A stretch of DNA of 64,000 nucleotides, taken from assembly GCF_000420085.1 (NCBI RefSeq), contig NZ_ATUG01000003.1, forward strand, positions 248,001-312,000, written 5' to 3'. How positions within the stretch are numbered: the stretch's first letter is position 1; each line of letters starts with the position of its first letter. Positions 53,251 to 63,100 of this stretch are shown here, piece by piece. The notes below the pieces were generated by a model that saw nothing but the letters and a program-made list of their open reading frames with translations, searched no databases and was not told the origin of the DNA. A program made the translations under genes and the position numbers. This DNA comes from Desulfospira joergensenii DSM 10085. Its GTDB lineage: Bacteria; Desulfobacterota; Desulfobacteria; Desulfobacterales; Desulfobacteraceae.

Positions 53251-54002
53251 TGTTCAGGGAACTCTGGATGAGCGGCGTTGTCCTTGCGTTTTTGTCTTTC
53301 GGCATCAAAACGGGCATGGGGGTGGGTTCACGGATCTTCAACAAGGATTGCTCAAGGCTTTCCTCATGGCTTTTTTCGGCCGGCACCCTTGTGTCCTATC
53401 TGGTGTTGTTTTTCGCCCTCCACGCGGTTGTCACTCGGCTCAACCTTCTGGACTACCTGGATCAGCTGACCGGTTTGATTCAATATGGAATGCTGGTCCA
53501 CCTGGCTGTGGCCCTGGGGCTGATAACCTGGGGGGCAAGCCTGCTGATGAAACCTGTAAAGGGCAAGGTGACCACAAGTTTCAGGGCCGGTCTTTTCCTG
53601 GTCCTGCCCTGCCCGGTCTGCGCAACGGTGATCCTGCTGAACCTGACGCTTGCCCTATCCCTGTCCAGCCTGACACCTCTTGCCACGACCCTTGCCCTGT
53701 TCTTGTTTTTTTTCGGGATTGTTGCGGCAACCCTTATGTCTCTTTTTCTTTTCAGGAGAAAAAAAGGAATTGATAACTCGCTTCTGGGCGCTGCCATGGT
53801 GCTGATTGCCCTTTACTTCTTTATGACCGTACTCATTGCTCCGATCTATCCGAAACTGAAACCGGCTTTTGCCATGGCCGCTTCCAACAATCCGGTCACA
53901 AATATCGAACTTCTTCCCATACTGATCCTGGCCGGTGTATCCCTTGCACTTTCGGGATTTGGATTTGCAAGGATTTATTTTTTCAAGGAGAATAAAAAAT
54001 GA
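53250..54002 (+). CDS. DUF2162-type membrane protein 1, putative metal transporter
   Basis: 250 residues with six or seven hydrophobic segments. Conserved with the second copy in this operon: FGIKTGMG (17-24) and the CPxC motif LPCPVCATVILL (Cys121 and Cys124) within a membrane segment. A CPxC pair in a membrane helix suggests metal or thiol chemistry. The family has no proven function that I can state; a permease for the metal handled by the CobN-like protein is my inference. ATG shares a base with the preceding stop and the stop overlaps the next start, so translation is tightly coupled. Confidence 0.8.
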   Translation: MFRELWMSGVVLAFLSFGIKTGMGVGSRIFNKDCSRLSSWLFSAGTLVSYLVLFFALHAVVTRLNLLDYLDQLTGLIQYGMLVHLAVALGLITWGASLLMKPVKGKVTTSFRAGLFLVLPCPVCATVILLNLTLALSLSSLTPLATTLALFLFFFGIVAATLMSLFLFRRKKGIDNSLLGAAMVLIALYFFMTVLIAPIYPKLKPAFAMAASNNPVTNIELLPILILAGVSLALSGFGFARIYFFKENKK

Positions 54003-54646
54003 ATTTGTTCCCGTTGTTTCAAACCGTTTTATACACCATTTCCACTGCACTGCTCTACCCGGTGGTGCTCCTTTTGATCTTCTTATCCGTCTGGATGATG
54101 GTATATGCAGGCGGGTTTGCCGCTGAATGGGTAAAAAGGAGAAGATTTTCAGGAGATCAAAAAGTATCGGACGCCATGGAGCAGATTCATGAACTGGGGG
54201 CAGTACCGGTTGAAATGCAGAAAAGTCTGCCCATGCATATCGTTGTTTATTCCCAGGGTCTGGCACACCTTGCAAATCATCAGGGCAGGTTCACGGCTGA
54301 ACGGATCGAAGATCTCAACCAGGAAAAAACGGCTGGCCTGCAAAAGGAAGTGGACAAGATCCGGATGATTATCCGGATCGGCCCGAGCCTCGGGCTGATG
54401 GGAACCCTGATACCCATGGGTACGGGACTTGCCGGACTGACCCAGGGGAATATGGCCCAGTTGTCCTCCAGCCTGATCCTGGCCTTTACCACAACTGTGG
54501 TGGGCCTTGCCTTAGGGATCTGCGCTCATTTTTTCAGCGTGGTAAAAGAGCAGTGGATGTTCGAGGACATGCGCCGGATCAACCTGATCACCGAAGCCCT
54601 TGCCGAAAGCGCAAATCAAAAAATAAACCAGGTGAAGGCGGCATGA
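53999..54646 (+). CDS. ExbB/TolQ/MotA-family proton channel protein 1
   Basis: 215 residues. A first membrane helix (YPVVLLLIFLSVWMMVYAGG), a cytoplasmic stretch of about 80 residues, then two helices with the family core IRIGPSLGLMGTLIPMGTGLAGL and LILAFTTTVVGLALGICAHF. In ExbB, TolQ and MotA these helices line a proton-driven motor with a small partner bearing one membrane Asp. Here the next gene supplies such a partner. Start and stop overlap both neighbours by four bases. Confidence 0.88.
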   Translation: MNLFPLFQTVLYTISTALLYPVVLLLIFLSVWMMVYAGGFAAEWVKRRRFSGDQKVSDAMEQIHELGAVPVEMQKSLPMHIVVYSQGLAHLANHQGRFTAERIEDLNQEKTAGLQKEVDKIRMIIRIGPSLGLMGTLIPMGTGLAGLTQGNMAQLSSSLILAFTTTVVGLALGICAHFFSVVKEQWMFEDMRRINLITEALAESANQKINQVKAA

Positions 54647-55008
54647 AGTATATCCTCCGAACCCGGCCGGATCTGATAAAGAGACCGGATAATGAAGATC
54701 CGCTCTCCGGTGTAGCCAATCTGTTTGACGTGGCACTGGTTTTCATTGTGGCGCTTTTCCTGTCCTTGATGGCCACTTTCCAGGTCCTGGACTTTCTTAA
54801 TCCTGAAAGTGAAATCACTGTCATGAAAAAGGTCAAAGACCAGTGGCAGATCATCACCAAGAAAGGAAAAGAGGTCAAGGTAAAAAAGGTCACGGACCGG
54901 ACCGTGGGAGGAGAGGAAGGATTGATGCTAGGTACGGCCTACCAGCTCAAGGACGGACGGGTGATCTATATCCCTTCTGAAAATGAAGAAAGCAGGAATC
55001 CCCAATGA
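54643..55008 (+). CDS. DUF2149 protein 1, ExbD/TolR-like single-pass partner
   Basis: 121 residues: a short cytoplasmic N terminus, one membrane helix and a small periplasmic domain of about 65 residues. The helix reads GVANLFDVALVFIVALFL, with Asp29 near its start. This is the same layout as the ExbD/TolR helix (IDVMLVLLIIF), whose Asp carries protons. The match to ExbD is positional and was judged by eye. It overlaps the ExbB-like gene and the nitrilase gene by four bases each. Confidence 0.78.
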   Translation: MKYILRTRPDLIKRPDNEDPLSGVANLFDVALVFIVALFLSLMATFQVLDFLNPESEITVMKKVKDQWQIITKKGKEVKVKKVTDRTVGGEEGLMLGTAYQLKDGRVIYIPSENEESRNPQ

Positions 55009-56615
55009 AGAGTAAAAAAATCCGGCTGACAGCCATCGTGTTTTTCCTTTTTACGGGTATCTTTATATTGGATGCCGTTTCGGGCTCGCAGCCTTCCACC
55101 AGTTTGAAAATCGCCCTGGTTCATTTCAGCGTGGCCTACAAACAGCCGGATAAAAATCTTGCCGCATTGAAAGAACTTCACCGCAAGGCTGCCCGGCAGG
55201 GAGCCAAAATAATTTTAAATACTGAGCTTGCCCTTTCCGGATACTCCTTTTCCTCCAGACAGGACGTGTTACCCTTTACACGGGAGCCAACAGACAAGGC
55301 TGTCCGGGAAATGGCAGACCTTGCAAAGGAACTGAACATTTTCATCGGCATCACCTTCCCGGAAAAGGACCCGGAAACCCAAAGCTATTATAATTGTGCT
55401 TTAGTCTTCTCCCCCCAGGGACGCATGATCTGCAGGTACCGGAAAATATACAGTGAAAAGCGGTGGGCGCGGTCAGGAAATCCGCTTCAAAACGGGACTT
55501 TTGACACTCCCTGGGGCAGGATCGGTGTGGCCATCTGTGCCGACAGTTATTTTGGGCTGATTCCCAGGACCCTTGCACTTCGGGGAACCGATCTTCTGTG
55601 GGTCCCGGCCAACTGGCCGCCAACGGGCAGACTCAACCCCCTGGATGTCTGGAGGACACGGGCCGCGGAAAACGGAATTTACCTGGCAGCCTGCAACCGG
55701 ACCGGAAAAGACAGGGTCATGGACTGTACAAAGGCGGTTTCCGCCGTAATCGCTTCTGACGGAACCGTGATGAAAAAGATGAGTTCCAAAGAATCCTCTC
55801 TGCTGATCGCCGATATTCCCTTAAACAACAATGGCCGGATCGACCATGCAAATCGAATAAAAAGGATGGTTTTGCGCGACATCGGTCTCTACCGCCAGAT
55901 TTATCTGGATCCCTGGACCGAAAACTTGACTCAATATTACAAGCTGCCGAAAACTGGAAAGTTTTATGTCAACGTCATTGTCCCAGAAAACGGGCAGATG
56001 GATATCAAGGCCATTGAAAAATGGACCAAAAATCAAAAGCAAAGCCGTCCGGGTCTCTGGGTACTGCCCAGGGCACGGCCCGGCCTGCTTGACACAAATC
56101 ATCTTGTGAGCCTTGCAAAAACACACAATGCCGCCTTTGCCCTCTCCTTTTCAGGGGATGAAACTTTGAATCCGCCGCTTCTGGTGACTGCCGACGGTCC
56201 CCAGCCTTTTTTTAAGCCTGACGGCACAGACCCTTTCCCCTTCAGGCTTTGCCACTTTGGGCCGGCCGTCCTGGCCCTGGTGCCCATGGAGGCCTTTAGC
56301 CACCCGGAACTGGGTGTTGTTCTCGCCAAACTCGGATGCGACATGGTTTTGCTGTCCGAAGACAGGCTGAGCGAAACCGATATGCTGACCTGCTCTGTCC
56401 GGACCATAGACAATATCGCTGTTGCGGCAAGTTCTTTATCTTCAGGACTCATTGCCCACATGAAAGACGTTCACGGCGATTTAAAAACAGATTGGATTCA
56501 AAAACCCGGCATCTGCTCCCTTGAGCTGGACACGGCAGAAACCCGGAAAAAAAAGTTTTACGACCGAGTTGATTTTGATGAATTGCTGAAAATTCAAACA
56601 GGAGAGATGAAATGA
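55005..56615 (+). CDS. Secreted nitrilase-superfamily amidohydrolase with a second degenerate domain
   Basis: 536 residues with an N-terminal signal or anchor (RLTAIVFFLFTGIFILDAVSGS). The first carbon-nitrogen hydrolase domain (about 34-290) has a complete catalytic triad: Glu74 (NTELALSGYSF), Lys147 (YRKIYS) and Cys179 (AICADSYFG). The second part (about 310-515) looks like a diverged copy: VLALVPMEAFSHPELGVVLAKLGCDMVLLSED aligns with the active-site region of the first but has Pro where the Cys should be. Family members cleave C-N bonds of amides. In this operon a corrinoid side-chain amide is a natural guess, not a demonstrated substrate. Overlaps both neighbours by four bases. Confidence 0.82.
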   Translation: MKSKKIRLTAIVFFLFTGIFILDAVSGSQPSTSLKIALVHFSVAYKQPDKNLAALKELHRKAARQGAKIILNTELALSGYSFSSRQDVLPFTREPTDKAVREMADLAKELNIFIGITFPEKDPETQSYYNCALVFSPQGRMICRYRKIYSEKRWARSGNPLQNGTFDTPWGRIGVAICADSYFGLIPRTLALRGTDLLWVPANWPPTGRLNPLDVWRTRAAENGIYLAACNRTGKDRVMDCTKAVSAVIASDGTVMKKMSSKESSLLIADIPLNNNGRIDHANRIKRMVLRDIGLYRQIYLDPWTENLTQYYKLPKTGKFYVNVIVPENGQMDIKAIEKWTKNQKQSRPGLWVLPRARPGLLDTNHLVSLAKTHNAAFALSFSGDETLNPPLLVTADGPQPFFKPDGTDPFPFRLCHFGPAVLALVPMEAFSHPELGVVLAKLGCDMVLLSEDRLSETDMLTCSVRTIDNIAVAASSLSSGLIAHMKDVHGDLKTDWIQKPGICSLELDTAETRKKKFYDRVDFDELLKIQTGEMK

Positions 56616-58501
56616 TTAAAAAGAGAGAGGCTCCCCAAGGAACCATCCAGTATCTATCCCCATTGTTTTTATTTTTCCTGTTTTTGATTATGCCGGTGAC
56701 GGCTCCTGCCCAGCAGGTTCAAGGGACTGCCCAGGATTTGGGCGAGATCACCGTCATTGCAGAGAAAATTGATACGTTCATTGAACAAAACCCCTCCCAG
56801 ATCGTCAGTATGGATGCAAAAGAGATAGAAACCAGAAATTTTCTACAGGTCCATGAGGTCCTCGGGTCAATGGCCGGAGTGGATGTAAAACAGAATTCAG
56901 GGGGCCTGGGAACCCGGATTTCCATCCGGGGGGGAGGCGGTTCGGGTTCGGTTCTGGTGCTTATAGACGGTCGGCCCGCCTCAACCATGCAATACGGTGG
57001 GGTAGACTTGAGCAGTATCCCCATTGATATCATAAAAAAAATCACGGTGTTCAAACCCCCGGTTCCGGTCTGGCTGGGGCCGGGCAGTGCGGCAGGAGCC
57101 ATTTATATTGAAACCAAAGGAAAAAATATCCGGGTCAGACAGGCTTCCTCCGGGAAAGTCCGGTTGTCGGCCGGTTCCTACGGGCTGGTTTCCGGAAGTG
57201 CCACCGGCCGGTTCGATGCAAATAAAAGTCAGATTCTGGTCTCCGGGGGGTATTCCCATAAGGACGGGCGCCGGGACAATAGTCAGAAAGAGCAGGGTCA
57301 TATGAGCGTCGGTTATGACAAAAAAGAGGAAGGCCGTCACCTTCAGATCAACGGAAAGGCCTTTGTATCCGACCACGGGGTATCCGGACCGGAGTATAAT
57401 CTGACGCCCAATGCCAGGCAGAGATATGAAAAGGCCAGTCTTGACCTGAAATATGATGGTTTTGTTGATTCCCTGGATTATACCTTCAAAACCTGGGGAG
57501 ATTTCAAAAGACTGGATGATACAGCCAACAATGGTTCTCAATCCATTCTGGACACGGTATCTGCAGGCCTGGGAACGGATTTTTTTCTTACGGACGAGTC
57601 TGAAAAAAAAGAATTGAAAATCGGCGGGCTGGCTGAACACATCAATGTGGACCACACCCTGACCGGTGAACATGACAGAACCCGTATGTCGGTTCATACG
57701 GAAACCAATATCAGAACCCAGCCCATGGTCTATACCATCGGTGCGAGGGCGGAATATACCAATGACTTTTATTTTTCTCCGGCCGGTCATGCCGGAGTAA
57801 GCTATGCCGCCTCCAAAGATACGGTTTTAAAAGCCAGTGCCGGATATTCCGAACATGTTCCCTCTTTTGGACAGCTCTACCAGCCCAGTCACGGAGCTGT
57901 GGACCAGGTCAGGGGGAATCCGGATCTGGACAAGGAAAAAATCGTCTCCCTGACAACCGGATTGGAACACAGGTTCCATGAAAAGCATAGTCTGTCCCTG
58001 TCCCTGTTTCGTACGGACACCTGGGATCTGATCAAGTACCAGCGGGACAGCAACCAGGTCAGTGAACCTGTCAATGTGGACAGGGCTTACAAGCAGGGGA
58101 TCGAGACCCTGGTCAAATTTGCCCTGGGTGAAAATACAAGTATCGATGCAGGTTATATCTGGCAGGATACGAAAAACAGAGACAATGATAAGGAGTTGAG
58201 CTATGCGCCGGAGCATACCCTTAAACTGATTTTCAAGACAAAATTTAAAACAGGGACCCGCCTGGAATGGACCACCCGGGGATATACCAAACAATATTCG
58301 GACAATCTCAATACTGAAGCAGAAAGGATCGATCCTTATCTGGCCACGGATGTCAAAATCAGCCATCCGGTTACCCTGTTTGAAAAAAAAGCCCTTGTAT
58401 TTGCCAATATCCATAACCTCTTTGACAAAGATTATTCCTCCCATTACGGATATCCGGATGACGGAATAAAATTGGAATGCGGTTTGAGCATTAATTTTTG
58501 A
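56612..58501 (+). CDS. TonB-dependent receptor 3
   Basis: 629-residue outer-membrane receptor. Signal peptide region YLSPLFLFFLFLIMPVTAPAQ, TonB-box-like LGEITVIAEK, plug with RISIRGGGGSGSVLVLIDGRPAS and GPGSAAGAIYIETKG, barrel ending in GLSINF. It has no riboswitch of its own and starts within the last codons of the nitrilase gene, so it depends on the upstream promoter. Ligand unknown; context suggests a corrinoid or other metallo-tetrapyrrole. Confidence 0.85.
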   Translation: MIKKREAPQGTIQYLSPLFLFFLFLIMPVTAPAQQVQGTAQDLGEITVIAEKIDTFIEQNPSQIVSMDAKEIETRNFLQVHEVLGSMAGVDVKQNSGGLGTRISIRGGGGSGSVLVLIDGRPASTMQYGGVDLSSIPIDIIKKITVFKPPVPVWLGPGSAAGAIYIETKGKNIRVRQASSGKVRLSAGSYGLVSGSATGRFDANKSQILVSGGYSHKDGRRDNSQKEQGHMSVGYDKKEEGRHLQINGKAFVSDHGVSGPEYNLTPNARQRYEKASLDLKYDGFVDSLDYTFKTWGDFKRLDDTANNGSQSILDTVSAGLGTDFFLTDESEKKELKIGGLAEHINVDHTLTGEHDRTRMSVHTETNIRTQPMVYTIGARAEYTNDFYFSPAGHAGVSYAASKDTVLKASAGYSEHVPSFGQLYQPSHGAVDQVRGNPDLDKEKIVSLTTGLEHRFHEKHSLSLSLFRTDTWDLIKYQRDSNQVSEPVNVDRAYKQGIETLVKFALGENTSIDAGYIWQDTKNRDNDKELSYAPEHTLKLIFKTKFKTGTRLEWTTRGYTKQYSDNLNTEAERIDPYLATDVKISHPVTLFEKKALVFANIHNLFDKDYSSHYGYPDDGIKLECGLSINF

Positions 58502-58531
58502 TGGTTCATTTCACAATTTTACGGGAGTCGT

Positions 58532-59257
58532 ATGGAACTGAAATCATTGATAATCGGGCTGTGTATGTCCACGGCCGCCTTTGCAGTCAAGAGCGGAACC
58601 GGGCTGTCCTATGCCTTTATGCGCTCCAAAGGAAAAAGCCTGAAATTCATGATCCTGGTCTCTTTTATGGCCGGCTACGGACTGGTTTTTTCCATGGCCG
58701 GAGTGATCCTGCTCCATGTGGATTTCATGGCCCGGCTGGATCTGGTCCAGGAATTTTTTAAAAGCGGAATGACTCTGCATTTTGTTTTCGCCGGCCTTTT
58801 GCTGTTCTGGGGACTGGCCCTGCTCAAGCAGAATCCGGAAAATCTGCAAACCACCCGGATCTGGATCGCCCTGCTGATCCCCTGCCCGGTCTGTTTTTCC
58901 GTGATCCTCCTGTCCTGCGGTTTTGTCACGGCCCTTTATCCGGGACAGATCCTGGTCTTCCCAATCCTCTATGCCGGGTTTCTCCTGTTGAGCCTGGCCG
59001 TTGCCCTTATCGGTTCCTGCCTGATGAAAAACAATCATTTTACCGAGCATCGTCTGGGCACGATAATGGTGGCCATTGCCGTTTATTTTTTACTCTCTGT
59101 GATCCTGGTGCCCCAGTTTTCCGATCTGGACAAGGTATACAGGATTTCAAGGGCGGAAACGGATTTTCACTATACCCCGGTCAAGGCAATTGTAATTCTT
59201 CTTTGCACTGCTGCACTGTCCTGGGGCTTTTTTAACCCATTTAAACGGAAAAATTAA
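58532..59257 (+). CDS. DUF2162-type membrane protein 2, putative metal transporter
   Basis: 241 residues, the paralogue of the protein at 53250. Shared features: FAVKSGTG (17-24) and LIPCPVCFSVILL (Cys118 and Cys121) in a membrane helix, and six or seven hydrophobic segments. The ATG has GGGAG six bases upstream. It follows receptor 3 by 30 bases and directly abuts the next ExbB-like gene. Confidence 0.8.
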   Translation: MELKSLIIGLCMSTAAFAVKSGTGLSYAFMRSKGKSLKFMILVSFMAGYGLVFSMAGVILLHVDFMARLDLVQEFFKSGMTLHFVFAGLLLFWGLALLKQNPENLQTTRIWIALLIPCPVCFSVILLSCGFVTALYPGQILVFPILYAGFLLLSLAVALIGSCLMKNNHFTEHRLGTIMVAIAVYFLLSVILVPQFSDLDKVYRISRAETDFHYTPVKAIVILLCTAALSWGFFNPFKRKN

Positions 59258-59851
59258 ATGCAGATTATTGCCCTGTTAAAGACCTTTATCTATCTGATTG
59301 CCTCCTCCCTGTTTTTACCCGTACTTCTCATCCTTTCCTGTCTTTTTGTCTGGATGCTCGTATACTCGGGCACCTTTTTCAGGACCTGGCTGGAACGGCG
59401 CCGGATAAAGACCCTGCCGGATAAGCTGCCGGAAAAAATCATCTCCGGTTCCTACCGGAATCATCTGCCCCTTTGCGTGGTCCGGGTTGTGAAAATTCTT
59501 GAAACCCTGAATGGTTCCGATGATCAGGTTTTGATCGTCAACCTCCTCAGGGATACCGAGCACAGAATGTGGAAATCATTGGACATGCTCAAAATGATGA
59601 TCCGCATCGGACCGGGGCTGGGCCTCATCGGTACCCTCATTCCCATGGGGACCGGGCTGGCCTCCCTGGGCCAGGGGGACCTGAGCCGGTTGAGCCAGGA
59701 CCTTGTGGTGGCCTTTACCACCACTGTGGTGGGCATGGCCCTGGGACTTCTGGCTTATTTTTATTTTACCGTCCAGCGCAGATGGGTGGAACAGGACATT
59801 AAGAACATGGAACTGGCCGCCGAACTTCTGGCCGGGAGAGACCAGCCATGA
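59258..59851 (+). CDS. ExbB/TolQ/MotA-family proton channel protein 2
   Basis: 197 residues, the paralogue of the protein at 53999. First helix LFLPVLLILSCLFVWMLVYSG; core IRIGPGLGLIGTLIPMGTGLASLGQGDLSRLSQDLVVAFTTTVVGMALGLLAYFYF. The core is nearly identical to copy 1, the cytoplasmic loop is diverged. The start abuts the stop of the DUF2162 gene and its end overlaps the DUF2149 gene by four bases. Confidence 0.88.
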   Translation: MQIIALLKTFIYLIASSLFLPVLLILSCLFVWMLVYSGTFFRTWLERRRIKTLPDKLPEKIISGSYRNHLPLCVVRVVKILETLNGSDDQVLIVNLLRDTEHRMWKSLDMLKMMIRIGPGLGLIGTLIPMGTGLASLGQGDLSRLSQDLVVAFTTTVVGMALGLLAYFYFTVQRRWVEQDIKNMELAAELLAGRDQP

Positions 59852-60183
59852 TTTACCTGAGATCCAGACAGAAAAGGGGGACCGGATTTTCCGACAACGA
59901 CCCCATGGCAGGGGTGGCCAATCTTTTTGACCTGGGCCTGGTCTTTATTGTAGGTCTTTTGATTGCACTTTTCGGGGCCTATCATCTGGAAGATCTCTTG
60001 TCCCAGACCTCGGAATTCACCCTGGTTAAGAAATCATCCGACGGTCAGATTGAAATCATCGAAAAAAAGGGCAAAAAGATCGATGCCATGAAAATGACAA
60101 AGGAGACAGCCAAAGGCCGGGGCCAGAGACTGGGCACTGCCTATAAACTGGAAAACGGTTCCATGATCTATATTCCGGATTAA
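59848..60183 (+). CDS. DUF2149 protein 2, ExbD/TolR-like single-pass partner
   Basis: 111 residues, the paralogue of the protein at 54643. One helix, GVANLFDLGLVFIVGLLIAL, with Asp28 at the same place as Asp29 of copy 1, then a short periplasmic domain ending in GTAYKLENGSMIYIP, which also matches copy 1 (GTAYQLKDGRVIYIP). The strict conservation of GVANLFD between otherwise diverged copies marks it as the functional core. Confidence 0.78.
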   Translation: MIYLRSRQKRGTGFSDNDPMAGVANLFDLGLVFIVGLLIALFGAYHLEDLLSQTSEFTLVKKSSDGQIEIIEKKGKKIDAMKMTKETAKGRGQRLGTAYKLENGSMIYIPD

Positions 60184-60187
60184 TTCA

Positions 60188-63100
60188 ATGAAATTATATT
60201 TCTCTCTGCTTTTTATTCTTTTATTTCCCGGGGCTGTTTTCGGGGCCGACCTGGTTTTCATGGTATTGGATCATAACTCCTATATTGCCACCCAGGCGGT
60301 CAATCACCTTGATCTTCCCCTGGACATCCAGGTGATCACTGCGGACGATGTGACCCGGCAGCCGGATGCAATGGCTGCAATCATCGATGAATCTTCCCTT
60401 TTGGTCATTGATATCATGGGACGGGAACTGGAGTCTTTTCTTTCACAACAGAGCGGTATTGAATCAAAAATTATCTATACCCTTCGCGGCTCCCTGGATG
60501 ATGAGTCCCTTAAAAAAAAAGGATTCCGGTTTGATCCGGACGTATCTGTCTATTACCGGTATCTCTCCGTTGAAAATATAGAAAATATGCTCAGGCTGGT
60601 GATTCACCGGCACATGGATAAAACCATGTCCTTTGCCCCTGTGGTCAAACGGCCGGATCTGGGGCTATACCACCCGGATACCGGTAAAATTTTTACAGAT
60701 GCCGATGATTTCTGGGCCTGGCAGAAAAAAAGACCGTCCTTTGACCCGGAAAAGCCCAAAATCGGTTTTTTGTTTTTTTCCTCCTTTTTGACCCAGGGCC
60801 AGAAAAAACCCGTGGACTATATCATTCAAAGTCTGGAATCCCATGGGTTTTTAGTCATGCCCTGTTACGGCAGGGACCAGAGAATCGTCCAGTCCTTTCT
60901 ATTGGACCCGCAGGGAAAAGCCAGGGTGGATATGGTCCTGGCCTTTTCCTTTAAATTTTACAATGCCCTGACTCCGGAATTGGGGGCGGCTTTGAAAAAA
61001 CTGGATGTCCCCATCTTCAATGCGGTCTCCCTTTACAAGAAATCCCATGAAGAGTGGCGTAAAAGTCCTGTGGGGATAGATAATCTGACCGTATCCTGGT
61101 CCCTGGCCGCTCCTGAACTGTCCGGACTTGTGGAACCCACGGTCCTTGCCGCCAAGGAAAAAATCAGGGATCCGGAAACCGGCAGGAACTATTTTCTGAA
61201 CCGCCCTGTGGTGGAAAACATGGACCGGATCATTCCAAGGCTCAAAAACTGGAACCGGTTGCAGAAAATGCCCAATGATCAAAAACGGATCGCCCTTGTT
61301 TTTTACAACCACCACCAGGGCAAGCAGAATATCGGGGCATCCTATCTGAACGTATTCAGGAGCATTGAAGAGATCTTGACCGCTCTCAGAAAAAAAGGAT
61401 ACCAGGCCGGCTCCCCCCTTTCAGAGACCGATATCAAGGATATGATTCTGAAATCTGCCCGGAACATCGGATCCTGGGCCCCGGGCGAACTGGACAAACT
61501 CATCTCATCGGGCCGGGGAATCCGCCTGCCCATTGAACGGTATAAAGATTGGTTTGAAGCCCTTCCTGGAGATTTTAAGGAAAAGGTCAGGGATCAATGG
61601 GGGGAGCCGGAAGAATCCGGAATAATGAAGTCCGGCAGGGATTTCATTATTCCGGCGGTTAAAATCGGGAATATGGTTCTTCTGCCCGAACCGGCCAGGG
61701 GATGGGGGGATGACCCCATGAAGCTCTACCATGATACCACCCTTTATCCCCACCACCAGTACCTGGCCGTATACCTGTGGCTTCAAAAGGAATTCAAGGC
61801 AGATGCCATGATCCACCTGGGTACCCATTCCACCTATGAATGGACCCCGGGAAAACAGTCGGGACTCTCCCCTTCCTGCCCCCCGGAAGTGCTGATCACA
61901 GACATTCCCAATCTTTACCCCTATATCGTGGACGACGTGGGGGAAGGTATCATGGCCAAACGGCGGGGCCGGGGAGTCATGATCTCTCATTTGACTCCGA
62001 CCCTGAGATCTTCGGACCTTCATGAAGAGTACAGCCGCATGGCCGAACTGGTCAATGATATCGAAAGGGCTGAATCCCGGGGCAGCATCACGGCGGAAGA
62101 AAAGAGAAAAGAGCTGCTGGAACTTGCCGGAACAACCGGTATTCTGGAGGATCTGAAATCGGAATCCATTGCCGGGAAGCCGGGTTATTCCCATGATAAA
62201 CAAGAGCCAGACTCCCGTGATTTAGCAGGCGATCCAGAACCGACAGGGGACCATGACCACGAAGACACCGTCCATCTGCTGGGCCATTACCTGGAAGAAA
62301 TCAAGGCGGAGATGATTCCCTTTGGCATGCATACATTCGGCAGGTCTCCGGGTCCGGAGGAAACGGCGGAAATGGAGACCTCCATCCAAAAGTGGAATCC
62401 GGAAATCGACCCTGCCCGTCTATCGGAAGATCTTGCCCAATCCGGGATCCGGGAAATCAACAGTCTGATCCGGGGGCTTGACGGGCGGTTTGTCCCCCCC
62501 GGTCCGGGCAATGATCCCGTGAGAAATCCGGAAGCCCTGCCCACGGGAAGGAACTTTTACGGGCTGAACCCGGGGAAGCTGCCCAGTAAGGCGGCCTGGG
62601 AACTGGGGAAAAAAGCCGCCCGGGAAATCATTGCCAACCATATTAAAAAACAGAACGGCTATCCCCAAAAGGTGGCCGTAATTCTCTGGGCAACGGAAAC
62701 CCTGCGCAACGAAGGCGTGAATGAATCCACCATCCTCTATCTGATCGGGACAAGGCCCAGGTGGTCTAAAACCGGAAGGGTTCTTGGCCTGGAGCTCATT
62801 CCGTCAGGGGAACTGAACCGGCCGAGGATCGACGTAATGATCAATACCTCGGGTCTTTACCGGGATCTTTTTCCGGAAAAAATGATCTATCTTGACAAGG
62901 CCATTGACCTGGCCGCCCGGCAGACCGATGTGGAAAATCTCATTGCCCGGCATAACCGGGAGATGAAAACCCGCCTGATAAACCAGGGAATGGATCCGGA
63001 AAAAGCTGAAGAAATGTCCCGGTTCAGGATCTTTTCAGAGCCCCCCGGCGCCTATGGAAACGGGGTCTCGGAAATGGCCGGGGGATCATCCAAATGGGAT

